Made by a program: the position numbers and the translations under genes. A stretch of DNA of 64,000 nt from Bradyrhizobium sp. CB1650. Lineage in GTDB: Bacteria > Pseudomonadota > Alphaproteobacteria > Rhizobiales > Xanthobacteraceae. The stretch is from positions 5,609,501 through 5,673,500 of the forward strand of contig NZ_CP121695.1 in assembly GCF_029761915.1 (NCBI RefSeq), written 5' to 3'. Within the stretch, counting starts at the first letter, position 1; every line of letters starts with the position of its first letter. Under the pieces are notes generated by a model that saw nothing but the letters and a program-made list of their open reading frames with translations, had not been told where the DNA came from and did no database searches. Shown piece after piece: positions 54,062 to 62,898 of the stretch.

Positions 54062-54979
54062 TTACGCAATCCCGATGAATTTGCCCCCGATCGGACGCCG
54101 GGAGATCGCTTTCAGTGCGGCCACCGCCCTTCTGAGGCCGAGATCGAGGCGTTTGTCGCGGCGAACCACAATTGCGAGGCGGCGGTGAAGTCCGGGTGAC
54201 AGCGATCGAACGACCAGATCCCGTTGCTTCGTCTTTGCGTCGACCGCCATGCCCGGCAGGATCGCGCAGCCAAGACCGGCGCGCACCATTTCCTTAATCG
54301 CCTCGACGCTGCCGAGAGACATCAGCGGCTTCAAAGAGACCCCGCCGCGCAGCAGCCATTCGTCCGCTAAGCGCCGTGTGTTTCCTCCCGGCTCGAACAG
54401 GACGACCGGCTTGCTCGCCAAGACGGCCGGCGTGATCCGCGCCGGAAGCGCCATGTCGTGAGGGGCGATCAGGACGAACTCGTCATTCAGCACCGGCGTG
54501 ATCTCGAAACTCCGTCCGGATACCGGCATCGTGACAAGCCCGACGTCAATCGTATTGTCCTCAACCGCCTTGGCGATTTCCGCGGTGTTGCCCGTCGTGA
54601 CCGTGATCTCGAGCGCCGGGAGCTCCATCCGCAGCGCCCTGAGAATCGGCGGCAGCAGAAAGATGCACGCTGTGGCGCCGGTCCCCAGCCGCACGCGTCC
54701 CGCCGTTCCCGTCGCATGGTACGCGACCGCATCGACGGCCGACGTCACGGCCGCGTTGATCTGCTGCGCGTGCGCAAGCAAGGCGACCCCGGCGGCGGTC
54801 GGCCTTGCTTTTCGGCCCACGCGTTCGATCAGCGTCGCATTGAGACTCTTTTCAAGCTGACGAACCTGGAGACTCACTGCGGGCTGGCTGAGTTGCAGCC
54901 GTTCCGCGGCGGCCGAGAAGCTGCCGCACTCGATCACGATCAGGAAGCTCTGGAGATAGTCGAGATTGAGGTTTTTCAT
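54062..54979 (-). CDS. LysR-family transcriptional regulator
   Basis: A 305-residue LTTR. The winged helix MKNLNLDYLQSFLIVIECGSFSAAAERLQLSQPAVSLQVRQLEK is canonical. The effector domain has GRVRLGTGATACIFLLPPILRAL and VGLVTMPVSGRSFEITPVLNDEFVLIAP. It is divergent from the GNAT/MFS/M20 operon and likely regulates it through the palindrome at 54991-55007. The effector is unknown. Confidence 0.93.
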   Translation of the reverse strand: MKNLNLDYLQSFLIVIECGSFSAAAERLQLSQPAVSLQVRQLEKSLNATLIERVGRKARPTAAGVALLAHAQQINAAVTSAVDAVAYHATGTAGRVRLGTGATACIFLLPPILRALRMELPALEITVTTGNTAEIAKAVEDNTIDVGLVTMPVSGRSFEITPVLNDEFVLIAPHDMALPARITPAVLASKPVVLFEPGGNTRRLADEWLLRGGVSLKPLMSLGSVEAIKEMVRAGLGCAILPGMAVDAKTKQRDLVVRSLSPGLHRRLAIVVRRDKRLDLGLRRAVAALKAISRRPIGGKFIGIA

Positions 54980-54990
54980 CTAAAGTATTC

Positions 54991-55007
54991 CTTATGCTTT
55001 GCATAAG
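54991..55007. promoter_or_regulatory. Putative LysR operator in the divergent promoter
   Basis: CTTATGC-TTT-GCATAAG is a perfect inverted repeat with 7-base arms. It contains the T-N11-A spacing of LTTR sites and lies 12 bases from the LysR start and 80 bases from the operon start. It is therefore well placed for autorepression and activation. Confidence 0.6.
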
Positions 55008-55086
55008 ATCACTAAGCTTTACTTATATAACGCGGACCTGCATGCTCGGGCAACGCTGACGGCTTCGGCCAGATCGGGAGCAGGCA

Positions 55087-55884
55087 TTGTCGGGCGTCAA
55101 GACATTCGGCGGCGCCATCATCGAGCTGGCGCGCTATCTCACGGCCTCGCCGCATTCACGCATCCGCCGCTGGCAGGCGCTGCGTGACCTCGATGATCGC
55201 CTGCTCGCAGACGTCGGGCTCTCGCGAAGCGACATCGAGCTGAACCCTTGGTGGGTGCAACGAACACCGGCGTGTCGTCACACCCCCGGCCTCCAAAGCA
55301 GGACAGATGAAAGAGACGAAATGGCAGCGCCGACCAGGGATGTCGTGATCCGCGACGCGACGGAAGTCGATATGGCCGAGGTGCAGCGCATCTATGCGCC
55401 TTACGTGCTGAACGGGCTTGCGACCTTCGAGGAAGTGCCGCCGGCACTCGACGAAATGCTCAAGCGCCGTGCCGCCGTGCTGTCTGCCGGCTTGCCGTAC
55501 CTTGTTGCCGAAGTCGACCGGAAAGTTGCCGGCTATTCCTACGCAACATCGTATCGGCCGCGGCCGGCCTATCGCCATACGATCGAGGACTCCGTCTACG
55601 TATCGGAGGCCATGCGCGGGCGCGGGATCGGCTTGGCCTTGCTCCAGGAATTGATCGCGCGTTCCGAAGCCGGCCCATGGCGGCAAATGCTTGCCGTGAT
55701 CGGCAACAGCCAGAACGTCGGATCGATCGCGCTGCATCGTCGCATGGGCTTTCAGCAGGTGGGAACACTAAGGTCGGTCGGCTTCAAGCTTGGACAGTGG
55801 GTCGACACTGTCCTGATGCAGCGCCCGCTCGGTTCGGGCGCTGCCACACCTCCCTCGGAGATCTGGGAAGGACGCGCCAGGTGA
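55087..55884 (+). CDS. DUF1127-GNAT acetyltransferase (phosphinothricin-type) single frame
   Basis: A 265-residue open frame with no internal stop. Residues 1-55 are DUF1127-like (RYLTASPHSRIRRWQALRDLDDRLLADVGLSRSDIE). Residues 85-250 are a GNAT domain close to phosphinothricin N-acetyltransferases (VIRDATEVDMAEVQRIYAPYVLNGLATFEE, MRGRGIGLALLQELI, GNSQNVGSIALHRRMGFQQVG). The TTG start has GGGAG upstream. An internal ATG at 55321 could also begin a separate GNAT. It overlaps the MFS gene by four bases. Confidence 0.8.
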   Translation: MSGVKTFGGAIIELARYLTASPHSRIRRWQALRDLDDRLLADVGLSRSDIELNPWWVQRTPACRHTPGLQSRTDERDEMAAPTRDVVIRDATEVDMAEVQRIYAPYVLNGLATFEEVPPALDEMLKRRAAVLSAGLPYLVAEVDRKVAGYSYATSYRPRPAYRHTIEDSVYVSEAMRGRGIGLALLQELIARSEAGPWRQMLAVIGNSQNVGSIALHRRMGFQQVGTLRSVGFKLGQWVDTVLMQRPLGSGAATPPSEIWEGRAR

Positions 55885-57113
55885 TCGCGCGCCGGGTTGT
55901 CGCGGCCCTTGGACTTGCTCAGCTCATCTCGTGGGGCGTCACCTACTATCTGATTGGCGGCTTCGGAGAGCAGATCGCCGCGGATCTCGGTTGGAGTCGC
56001 GGCATTATCTATGGTGGCTTTGCCGTGTCGCTGCTGGTGATGGGGTTGACGTCACCACTTGTGGGCCGGCTGGTCGATGGCCGTGGCGGCCGGGACGTCA
56101 TGGTCGTAGGCGCGATGGTGAATGCTGCCGGTTGTGCCGGCCTCGCCTGCTCCCATCACACCGGGACCTATTTCGCCTCCTGGATGATCCTCGGACTCGG
56201 GATGCGACTGACGCTATATGACGCCGCTTTCGCCGCATTAGCCCGGATCGGCGGGCCCGATGCACGCCGCGCAATGTCGGAGATTACGCTGCTCGGCGGC
56301 CTGGCAGCCAGCGTGTTCTGGCCGCTTGGTCATATCCTCTCGGAGCATTTCGGCTGGCGCGCCGCACTGCTCGCCTATGCGGGCTTCGCGATCGTGACGA
56401 TCCCGCTGCACCTGGTTATTCCTAACCGGCGCTATGCCGTCGCGCCGCGCCATGACGCTCCGGAGCCAGCGCTGCCGCGCGCCGCCGACCCACGCCGGGT
56501 GCGCTTTGGAGGAGCGCTCTATGCCGTGATCACAACGGGCGCAAACTTCCTCAATGCCGGCATGTCCGCCCACATGATCGCAGTCCTCGCCGGCCTCGGT
56601 CTTAGCCTTTCAGTGGCCGTGTGGATCGCAACACTTAGAGGCATTGGGCAGTCGGCCGCGCGTCTGTGCGAAGTCCTGTTCGGCGGGCGGATCGATCCCG
56701 TCGACCTCAACCTGGTGGCCTGCCTGTTCATGCCGTTCGCCTTCATCGCTGGGCTGTTCGGCGGGGCCTCGAAGGAGATGGGAATTGCCTTTGCGCTGCT
56801 GTACGGCGCCTGCAACGGCATTCTGACGATCACCCGAGGCACGTTGCCCCTCGTCCTGTTTGATCACCGCAGCTACGGGACGCTCGTCGGCGGACTCATT
56901 GTTCCAAGCTTCATCCTGCCCGCGGCGGCCCCGCTGATATACGCCGTCGTCATCGACCGCGCGGGCAACGCGAGCGCGCTCTACCTGTCGGCCGGCATCG
57001 CCACCGTCACGCTCGTTGCTGCCGCGATGCTGAAGGTCTTGTTTCCGGAAGCCGGGCCAAGCGCTGCACGATCTCCTTGTTTGGATACAACGCATCTGGG
57101 GAAGAAATCATGA
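55881..57113 (+). CDS. MFS transporter
   Basis: A 410-residue 12-helix major facilitator. The A-like motif SPLVGRLVDGRGGRDVMVVG lies between helices 2 and 3. The protein runs to a normal end, and its last residues overlap the peptidase start. The GTG start is coupled to the acetyltransferase stop by a four-base overlap. The substrate is unknown. It may export the product of, or import a peptide for, the neighbouring enzymes. Confidence 0.88.
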   Translation: MIARRVVAALGLAQLISWGVTYYLIGGFGEQIAADLGWSRGIIYGGFAVSLLVMGLTSPLVGRLVDGRGGRDVMVVGAMVNAAGCAGLACSHHTGTYFASWMILGLGMRLTLYDAAFAALARIGGPDARRAMSEITLLGGLAASVFWPLGHILSEHFGWRAALLAYAGFAIVTIPLHLVIPNRRYAVAPRHDAPEPALPRAADPRRVRFGGALYAVITTGANFLNAGMSAHMIAVLAGLGLSLSVAVWIATLRGIGQSAARLCEVLFGGRIDPVDLNLVACLFMPFAFIAGLFGGASKEMGIAFALLYGACNGILTITRGTLPLVLFDHRSYGTLVGGLIVPSFILPAAAPLIYAVVIDRAGNASALYLSAGIATVTLVAAAMLKVLFPEAGPSAARSPCLDTTHLGKKS

Positions 57114-58591
57114 CATTGCGGATCAATCGTCATCATCTTGCAGCGCTGGCCCTGGCGGCAAACCTGCTTTGTGCGGGAACGGGACTTGCAATTGCCGAGC
57201 AGACGCGCCCCCCGGGGCAGGGCGACAAGACCATCGCCTTGCTGAAGACGCTCATCACCTTCGACACATCGAACGCCCCCGGCGACACGCGTGCACTCGC
57301 CGAATATCTGAAGTCGCAGTTCGAGCCACTCGGCGCCGAGGTGGACATCATCGTGGCGCCCAACGGGAAGGCCGCGCATTTCATTGCGCGGCTTCGCGGC
57401 GATGGCTCGAAGAAACCGGTCCTGCTTGCTGCGCACGCCGACGTGGTCCCCGTCGAGCGCGGCAAATGGACTGAGGAGCCGTTCGCAGGCGTCGAGAAGG
57501 ACGGCTTCGTCTATGGGCGTGGCGCCATGGATTTCAAAGGCGGGCTCGCCGTCTTCTCCCGGGCGGTGATGCGGCTCGCGGAGGAGAAGGTGCCGCTGGC
57601 GCGCGACGTGATATTCCTGGCTGAAGCCGACGAGGAGCAAGGCCAGTTCAACACGAGCTGGCTAGCGAAAAACCACTGGGACAAGATCGATGCTGAATTC
57701 GCGCTGAATGAAGGCGGCTACGTCCTTCAAGGCCGTGATGGGACTGTGCGGCAGATCAACGTCACGACAGCCGAGAAGCTCTCCGTCACCTTCGCGCTGA
57801 AAGCGACCGGCCGATCCGGCCATTCCTCCCGGCCGTTCCCGCCTGGAGAGATGGCAAACGACCGTTTGATTGCCGCCTTGGCGAAGCTCGCGGCGTACGA
57901 TCCGGGGATCAAGATCGTGCCGGCATCCCGAGCCTTTTTCAGCGCCCTGCTTCCAATCAGCCCGCCGCAAACGGCATCGGACATCAAGCTCCTTCTGGGC
58001 GCGAAAAGTCAGGTCGAGCTCGAGACAGCCGGCAGGAAGCTCGTTTCCAATAATCCCAATGATGGTCTTTTGCTGCACGCACTACTTCGCGACACGATGG
58101 TCGTCACCATGATCGAGGCCGGCATCAAGCCAAATGTGATCCCCGGCGACGCGAAGGCGGTCGTGAATACGCGCCTGCTCCCGGGAACGACGACCGATCA
58201 GATGATCGCGGAAATCAGGCGCGTGATAGAGGATCCGGACATCGAGGTCAGCATCGTGACGTCAATGTCCCAGAAGGAGGCCAAGGACTATTATCTGATG
58301 CGCACGAGCGTCCCAGCCTCGCCCGTCAATACCGTGCTCTACGATGCGCTTGAACGCAGTGCGAAGCGGCTTTGGACAGACGCTGTCCTCGTACCGACGA
58401 TGTTCGAGGCCGGGACCGATGCCACGGCCTGGCGCGAGCGCAACGTCCCGGTCTACGGCATCTATCCCTATCCTTTGGATGACGACATCCTGAGCCGAAT
58501 GCACGGCAACGATGAGAGAATTGGTGTAGAGGCCGTAAAGCAAGGGACGGAGTGGATCTACAGGACACTTCTCGAGGTCGCGAAGAAGTAG
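57110..58591 (+). CDS. Secreted M20-family metallopeptidase
   Basis: A 493-residue amidohydrolase/peptidase. A signal peptide occupies residues 1-30. The dinuclear zinc ligands are seen in AHADVVPVE (His, Asp), GRGAMDFKGG (Asp), EADEEQG (the Glu pair) and the C-terminal LSRMHGNDERI (His). The dimerisation domain inserts at about 200-320. Start at ATG 57110 overlaps the MFS stop by ATGA. It probably cleaves an acylated amino acid or a short peptide in the periplasm, which would fit the linked GNAT and MFS genes. Confidence 0.92.
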   Translation: MTLRINRHHLAALALAANLLCAGTGLAIAEQTRPPGQGDKTIALLKTLITFDTSNAPGDTRALAEYLKSQFEPLGAEVDIIVAPNGKAAHFIARLRGDGSKKPVLLAAHADVVPVERGKWTEEPFAGVEKDGFVYGRGAMDFKGGLAVFSRAVMRLAEEKVPLARDVIFLAEADEEQGQFNTSWLAKNHWDKIDAEFALNEGGYVLQGRDGTVRQINVTTAEKLSVTFALKATGRSGHSSRPFPPGEMANDRLIAALAKLAAYDPGIKIVPASRAFFSALLPISPPQTASDIKLLLGAKSQVELETAGRKLVSNNPNDGLLLHALLRDTMVVTMIEAGIKPNVIPGDAKAVVNTRLLPGTTTDQMIAEIRRVIEDPDIEVSIVTSMSQKEAKDYYLMRTSVPASPVNTVLYDALERSAKRLWTDAVLVPTMFEAGTDATAWRERNVPVYGIYPYPLDDDILSRMHGNDERIGVEAVKQGTEWIYRTLLEVAKK

Positions 58592-58680
58592 ATCGGCCTA
58601 TCGCTCAGATGCTCCTCAGCGGGCGGCCAACCCGAATTCGACGAACCTTCGTGGCGAGGCGACCAATTGGTTCAAGAAAA

Positions 58681-59070
58681 CTAACGACGCTCTCGTCTCG
58701 GAAACAGCCTGTCGCGAATATAACGCGAGGTCGGCGTCAATCTGATGCCACGCGGCTTGCGCCAAACTGCCTTGTCGATTTCGTTCTTGTCACCGATCTT
58801 CAGGCGGCCGGAAACCTTCTTTGCCAGGAAGATCGCGTCGCTCATCTTCCGGCCGGATCGGCGGTTCTTCGCCTTCACTTCCTTCCACAGTTTCAACGCG
58901 CCAAGCTTGACCTTGGGAAGCTCCTCCTTGATCTCCCGACGAAGGCAGCTCCTGTCGCTTTCGCCTGCTCGCCTGCGCCCGCCTGGAAACATCCAAAGCC
59001 CGTCGCGCCTGCGTCTCACCATGAGGACCCGGCCCTTTTTTGCGGCCACCAGTTTCGACGATTTCGCCAT
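58681..59070 (-). CDS. NUDIX hydrolase
   Basis: A 129-residue protein. The NUDIX box GRRRAGESDRSCLRREIKEEL matches G-x5-E-x7-R-E-U-x-E-E, with P rather than G after the EEL. The fold's first strand reads GRVLMVRRRRDGLWMFPGG. Substrates could be nucleotide sugars, dNTPs or ADP-ribose. The protein is very basic. The ATG at 59070 follows a GTG. Confidence 0.87.
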   Translation of the reverse strand: MAKSSKLVAAKKGRVLMVRRRRDGLWMFPGGRRRAGESDRSCLRREIKEELPKVKLGALKLWKEVKAKNRRSGRKMSDAIFLAKKVSGRLKIGDKNEIDKAVWRKPRGIRLTPTSRYIRDRLFPRRERR

Positions 59071-59134
59071 CACCGCCAGTCTGCGTTTGCGCGATCATCC
59101 ATCGTACTACGCTTTCAGGGGGCTACCCCTCAAC

Positions 59135-60154
59135 CTACGGACAGATGATCGCCTTGATGATTCCGTCTCGTCGAGCGACCTGCTGCTCGAACGCCGCAGG
59201 CGTCTCGTCGAGCGAGAAGCGATGCGTGGCGAGCGGCGTGAGCTTGACACGACCACTTTGCGCCAGCGCGATGGCCCGCGGATAAACCTCGGGCATGCGG
59301 CGCGAGAACTTGATCGACAAGCCCTTTCGGCGCGACTCCGCCCCGCTCAGGATGTACTGGTTGTTCTCCGGAATGCCGACGAGGACGACCCGGCCGCCGA
59401 TGCGCGCGCAGCGAGCCGCGTGCTCGAAGCCGTACGACGAGTCGGTTGCCTCGATCACCAGATCGACACCGCGGCCTTCGGTGACGTCTGCAATCCCGGC
59501 GTAGCTGCGGCACGCCACGTCCGCTCCGAGGTCGCGCGCGAGCGCGCTGCGCTGCTCGACCGGATCGATCGCAATGATCGTCCCGGCGCCGGCGAGCCGC
59601 GCCAGTTGGATCAGCAAGAGTCCCACCGGCCCGCAGCCGAGCACGGCTACCGTTTCCTGGAGTCGCGGGCGTGCCAAGTCCATGGCGTGGATCGCAACCC
59701 CGAGCGTCTCAAGGATCGCTGCGCCGGCCGGGTCGATGCTGTCGGGCACCGCATGCACGGCGGATTTGGGGACGCAGACAAACTCTGCCATGGCGCCGTT
59801 GTGCGGCGCATAGCCGAGAAACTTCACGTTCGGGCACAAATTGGTGTGACCGCGGTGGCACCATTCACAGTGGCCGCATGGAATCGAGGGGTCGACCGCC
59901 ACCAGCGCATCGGCCGAAAGCCCGGCCTTGCGCGCCGAATCCGGCGTCAGGGTCCCGGAGAATTCATGACCCAGGACGAACGGCCTGACGCGCGTGGGTC
60001 CAGTCGTGCCGCCCTCGAGATAGGAATGTAGATCGCTGCCGCAAACGCCGACAGCCTTGACGCGGACGATAAGATCGTCCTCGGCCACCGGCCGAGGCTC
60101 GGGGATATCGAGAACGCGGATATCGCGAATGTCCTGGAGCACCGCAGCGCGCAT
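59135..60154 (-). CDS. Zinc-dependent alcohol/polyol dehydrogenase (MDR family)
   Basis: A 339-residue medium-chain dehydrogenase. It has GVCGSDLHSYL (Cys ligand of the catalytic zinc), VLGHEFSG (His/Glu), and a structural-zinc cluster CGHCEWCHRGHTNLC. The Rossmann motif is VLGCGPVGLLLIQLA. The layout resembles sorbitol/L-idonate/threonine dehydrogenases. The polyol substrate is inferred, in keeping with the SorC-type regulator gene upstream on the same strand. Confidence 0.9.
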   Translation of the reverse strand: MRAAVLQDIRDIRVLDIPEPRPVAEDDLIVRVKAVGVCGSDLHSYLEGGTTGPTRVRPFVLGHEFSGTLTPDSARKAGLSADALVAVDPSIPCGHCEWCHRGHTNLCPNVKFLGYAPHNGAMAEFVCVPKSAVHAVPDSIDPAGAAILETLGVAIHAMDLARPRLQETVAVLGCGPVGLLLIQLARLAGAGTIIAIDPVEQRSALARDLGADVACRSYAGIADVTEGRGVDLVIEATDSSYGFEHAARCARIGGRVVLVGIPENNQYILSGAESRRKGLSIKFSRRMPEVYPRAIALAQSGRVKLTPLATHRFSLDETPAAFEQQVARRDGIIKAIICP

Positions 60155-60193
60155 ATCGACGTCAATCTTCCCTAAGCAGTTGTCACGTCCATA

Positions 60194-60205
60194 TTACATA
60201 TGTAA
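60194..60205. promoter_or_regulatory. Palindrome TTACATATGTAA upstream of the dehydrogenase
   Basis: A perfect 12-base inverted repeat that lies 40 bases before the dehydrogenase start. It sits inside a wider, imperfect TGTCA...TGACA pair (60181-60218). It has the look of a GntR- or SorC-type operator. Confidence 0.45.
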
Positions 60206-60326
60206 TTCGTTCATGACAAATGGTTTTGCGGACCCTTATTCGCGCCGGCGCGCATGACCGCCGCCTCCAACCCGGCTGGCATCAGCACGAATGCGGGGAT
60301 CGAACGTCTCGGCTGCGCAAGCGCAG

Positions 60327-61274
60327 CTAGTTCTGCTTGTCGATCAGTTTCAGCGCGGCAAGGGCGGCATTCTCGTCCGTCACCAGCACGTTGCCGATCC
60401 GGCCGCGCAGCACCGCCGCGATGATCGGCGCCTTGTTGAGACCGCCAGCGATCAGCATCGAGGTGGGCACGCGCGCCAGCTTTTCGAGCGGCATTGCGAT
60501 GGCGCGGCTGTTGATGCCGTGATTGATGGGCCGGCCCGACTTGTCCAGAAACTGAGCGAGCACGTCGCCGACAGCGCCGGCGGCCCGGAGCTGCTCGGCC
60601 CGGACGTCACGCGGCAGACCATGCCTCACCAGGAGCGAACGCGGCGTCAGATCCCCCATGCTCAGCAGCGCCAGATCGATCCGCTCGACGCTGCTCAGCA
60701 CCTCCTGATAGACCTCTTGCGCAAGAAAGGTGTCGCGTGAGCGCCGGCTGCTGGCAAAGATGGGGGCAGCCAGATAGCTGCACTGGGCGTGCAGCCGATG
60801 GGCGAGTTCGCCAGCAATCTCGAAGGTGTTGAGCTCAAGCCCGCGCGACAAGCCGCCCATCATGGAGACAATGGAGAGGTCGGGATAGTCGGCCGGCGCG
60901 ACGTAACGAATCGTCTCGCGCAAGGTTGCGCCCCAGCCAATCCCGATGATACGCGGGCGCTTCTGTTCGAGGAATTTCGACAGATACGCGCCCGCTGCCA
61001 TCCCGATCAGGCTCCCGACCTGCTCAGGATCCTCGGGGCTTGGAATGACGACCGCGTCTTCGAGGCCGCATTCCCGGCGCAACCGGTGTTCCAGCTCCGT
61101 GCAGCTTGCGAAGGCTGAATTGAGCCGGATGTTGACGATGCCGGCCTGCCGGGCATCCGACAGCATGCGGTTGACACGGGCGCGGGTCAGTCCCAGCCGC
61201 TCGCCGATCTCGGCCTGGGTCAAATTCTCCATGTAGTAGAGCCAGGCAACCCGCAGGATGGTCTGATCAGTCAC
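60327..61274 (-). CDS. SorC/DeoR-type sugar-binding regulator
   Basis: A 315-residue regulator. The N-terminal HTH (TQAEIGERLGLTRARVNRMLSDARQAGIVNI) is followed by a sugar-phosphate-binding domain (GIGWGATLRETIRYV and MGGLSRGLELN). Related proteins respond to sugar phosphates. It lies between phoD and the dehydrogenase gene. A diverged inverted repeat upstream (61322-61350) may be its own operator. Confidence 0.9.
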   Translation of the reverse strand: MTDQTILRVAWLYYMENLTQAEIGERLGLTRARVNRMLSDARQAGIVNIRLNSAFASCTELEHRLRRECGLEDAVVIPSPEDPEQVGSLIGMAAGAYLSKFLEQKRPRIIGIGWGATLRETIRYVAPADYPDLSIVSMMGGLSRGLELNTFEIAGELAHRLHAQCSYLAAPIFASSRRSRDTFLAQEVYQEVLSSVERIDLALLSMGDLTPRSLLVRHGLPRDVRAEQLRAAGAVGDVLAQFLDKSGRPINHGINSRAIAMPLEKLARVPTSMLIAGGLNKAPIIAAVLRGRIGNVLVTDENAALAALKLIDKQN

Positions 61275-61321
61275 GGCGCAGTCCCCCGCAGCGGCCTAAA
61301 TCATCGTCAGAAATCGAGCCA

Positions 61322-61350
61322 TTTGAGGCGATCTTTCACAAATCGTCAAA
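61322..61350. promoter_or_regulatory. Inverted repeat upstream of the SorC-type gene
   Basis: TTTGAGGCGAT and ATCGTCAAA, separated by about nine bases, pair imperfectly. It lies 48-76 bases before the regulator start, in the 97-base gap after the phoD stop. Confidence 0.35.
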
Positions 61351-61371
61351 CGCGGGCTATGCGGATGCTTG

Positions 61372-62898
61372 TCATGCGGCCTTTGCCCCCGGCGCGCCGT
61401 CCTCGACCACAAATGTCGCCAGCCGGCGCACAGCGCTCCTGGCGTCCTTGACGTCATCGACCACCTCGAACCCCACGATGCAATGCCGGGCGTCGAGCTC
61501 GACGGTCGCATAGCCGCGCTTGTCGCCACGCGCGTAGGCGAGATGCGGATTCTCCGCCAGCGCCTTGCGCACACTGCTCTCGCTCGGTCCGTCCGAGGTG
61601 ATGGAGGTGCCGACGAACTCGGTCGCAATGGTCGGGCCATCCGGCCGGGCAAAATCATGCTTGAGATCGGCGGCCACGAAGGCGTGACGGTCGCCGCCGA
61701 TCACAATCGGATTGCGCCGGCGATGCGCGACGAGCGAATCAAGGAGACGGCGGCGGGCATTGGGATAGCCGTCCCAGCCGTCCATCCAGAAATGCGCGCC
61801 ATCGTCCCCTTCCCGCTTGTCCTGCGCCATCAATGTCTGCTGCGCGACGATCGTCCAGTGGCCACGACAGTCGCGCAGGCGCGCATCGAGCCATTGTTCC
61901 TGTCTCTCACCCAGCATCGTCCGCGTTTCGTCCGTCCGGCTTGCACAATCAGTCACCCACGTCGGACGCCCGCTTCCTACACAGGCCGACGCCGAGCGAT
62001 ATTGCCGGTCGTCGAGCAGGAGCACGTCGAGCATATCGCCGAAGCGATAGTGCTCGTAGATCGTGGCGTCCGCGCCGCGTGGGCGGGCCGAGGGCGGGAG
62101 TGGCATGTGCTCGTAATAGGCCTGATAGGCTGCCGCACGGATCTTCAGGAACTGCTCGGGATCGCGCACGGTGTAGGAGCGATCGTTGGCATAGTCGTCC
62201 ATCACCTCATGGTCATCCCAGACCGAAAGCCAGGGGAAGGCGGCGTGCACGGCTTGCAGGTCGGGATCGCTCTTGTAGAGCGCGTAGCGGTTGCGGAATT
62301 CCTCGAGCGTCGTCGGGATTCCGACGCCGTGCTGGCGGACGTGGCGCGATCCCCAGGATTTCTCATAGATGTAGTCGCCGAGATGCACGACCAGGTCGAG
62401 ATCGCGCGCGGCCATGTCGCGGTAGGCGGTAAAATAGCCCTGCTCGTATTGCTGGCAGGATGCGAAGGCAAAACGGAAAGGCCGCGCGGGCTTGGCCGGC
62501 GCGGTTCGGGTGCGTCCGACCGGGCTAAGCGCCGGACCGGCGCGGAAGCGGTACCAGTAGACGCGATCCGACCGCAGTCCCGTCGCCTCGGCATGCACGG
62601 AATGCGCAAGCTCTGCTGTCGTCGACACGACGCCGCGGGAGGCGATGCGCGAGAAGGCCTCGTCCTCAGCGACCTGCCATTCGACATCCACTGGGACGTC
62701 CCGCATGCCGCCGCCGCCGAGAGGTTGCGGCGCAAGGCGGGTCCACAAGATGACGCGATCCTGTCGCGGGCATCCGGACGCAATACCGAGTGTGAAAGGA
62801 TCCGCGCTGAAAGAGACCGGCGCTCCGCGCACGATCCCGGCTGGCGCAGCTAGGACGGCGCTCAACCCTCCCACGAGAAAGCGGCGGCGAGGAATCAT
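61372..62898 (-). CDS. phoD: PhoD-family alkaline phosphatase, Tat-exported
   Basis: A 508-residue phosphodiesterase/monoesterase that releases phosphate from organic esters in the periplasm or outside. The Tat signal is MIPRRRFLVGG. The PhoD core has FASCQQYEQGYFTAYRDMA, VVHLGDYIYEKSWG, SVWDDHEVMDDYAND and GGDRHAFVAADL, which carry the metal ligands. Start at 62898 overlaps the glycerophosphodiesterase stop by ATGA. Confidence 0.95.
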   Translation of the reverse strand: MIPRRRFLVGGLSAVLAAPAGIVRGAPVSFSADPFTLGIASGCPRQDRVILWTRLAPQPLGGGGMRDVPVDVEWQVAEDEAFSRIASRGVVSTTAELAHSVHAEATGLRSDRVYWYRFRAGPALSPVGRTRTAPAKPARPFRFAFASCQQYEQGYFTAYRDMAARDLDLVVHLGDYIYEKSWGSRHVRQHGVGIPTTLEEFRNRYALYKSDPDLQAVHAAFPWLSVWDDHEVMDDYANDRSYTVRDPEQFLKIRAAAYQAYYEHMPLPPSARPRGADATIYEHYRFGDMLDVLLLDDRQYRSASACVGSGRPTWVTDCASRTDETRTMLGERQEQWLDARLRDCRGHWTIVAQQTLMAQDKREGDDGAHFWMDGWDGYPNARRRLLDSLVAHRRRNPIVIGGDRHAFVAADLKHDFARPDGPTIATEFVGTSITSDGPSESSVRKALAENPHLAYARGDKRGYATVELDARHCIVGFEVVDDVKDARSAVRRLATFVVEDGAPGAKAA

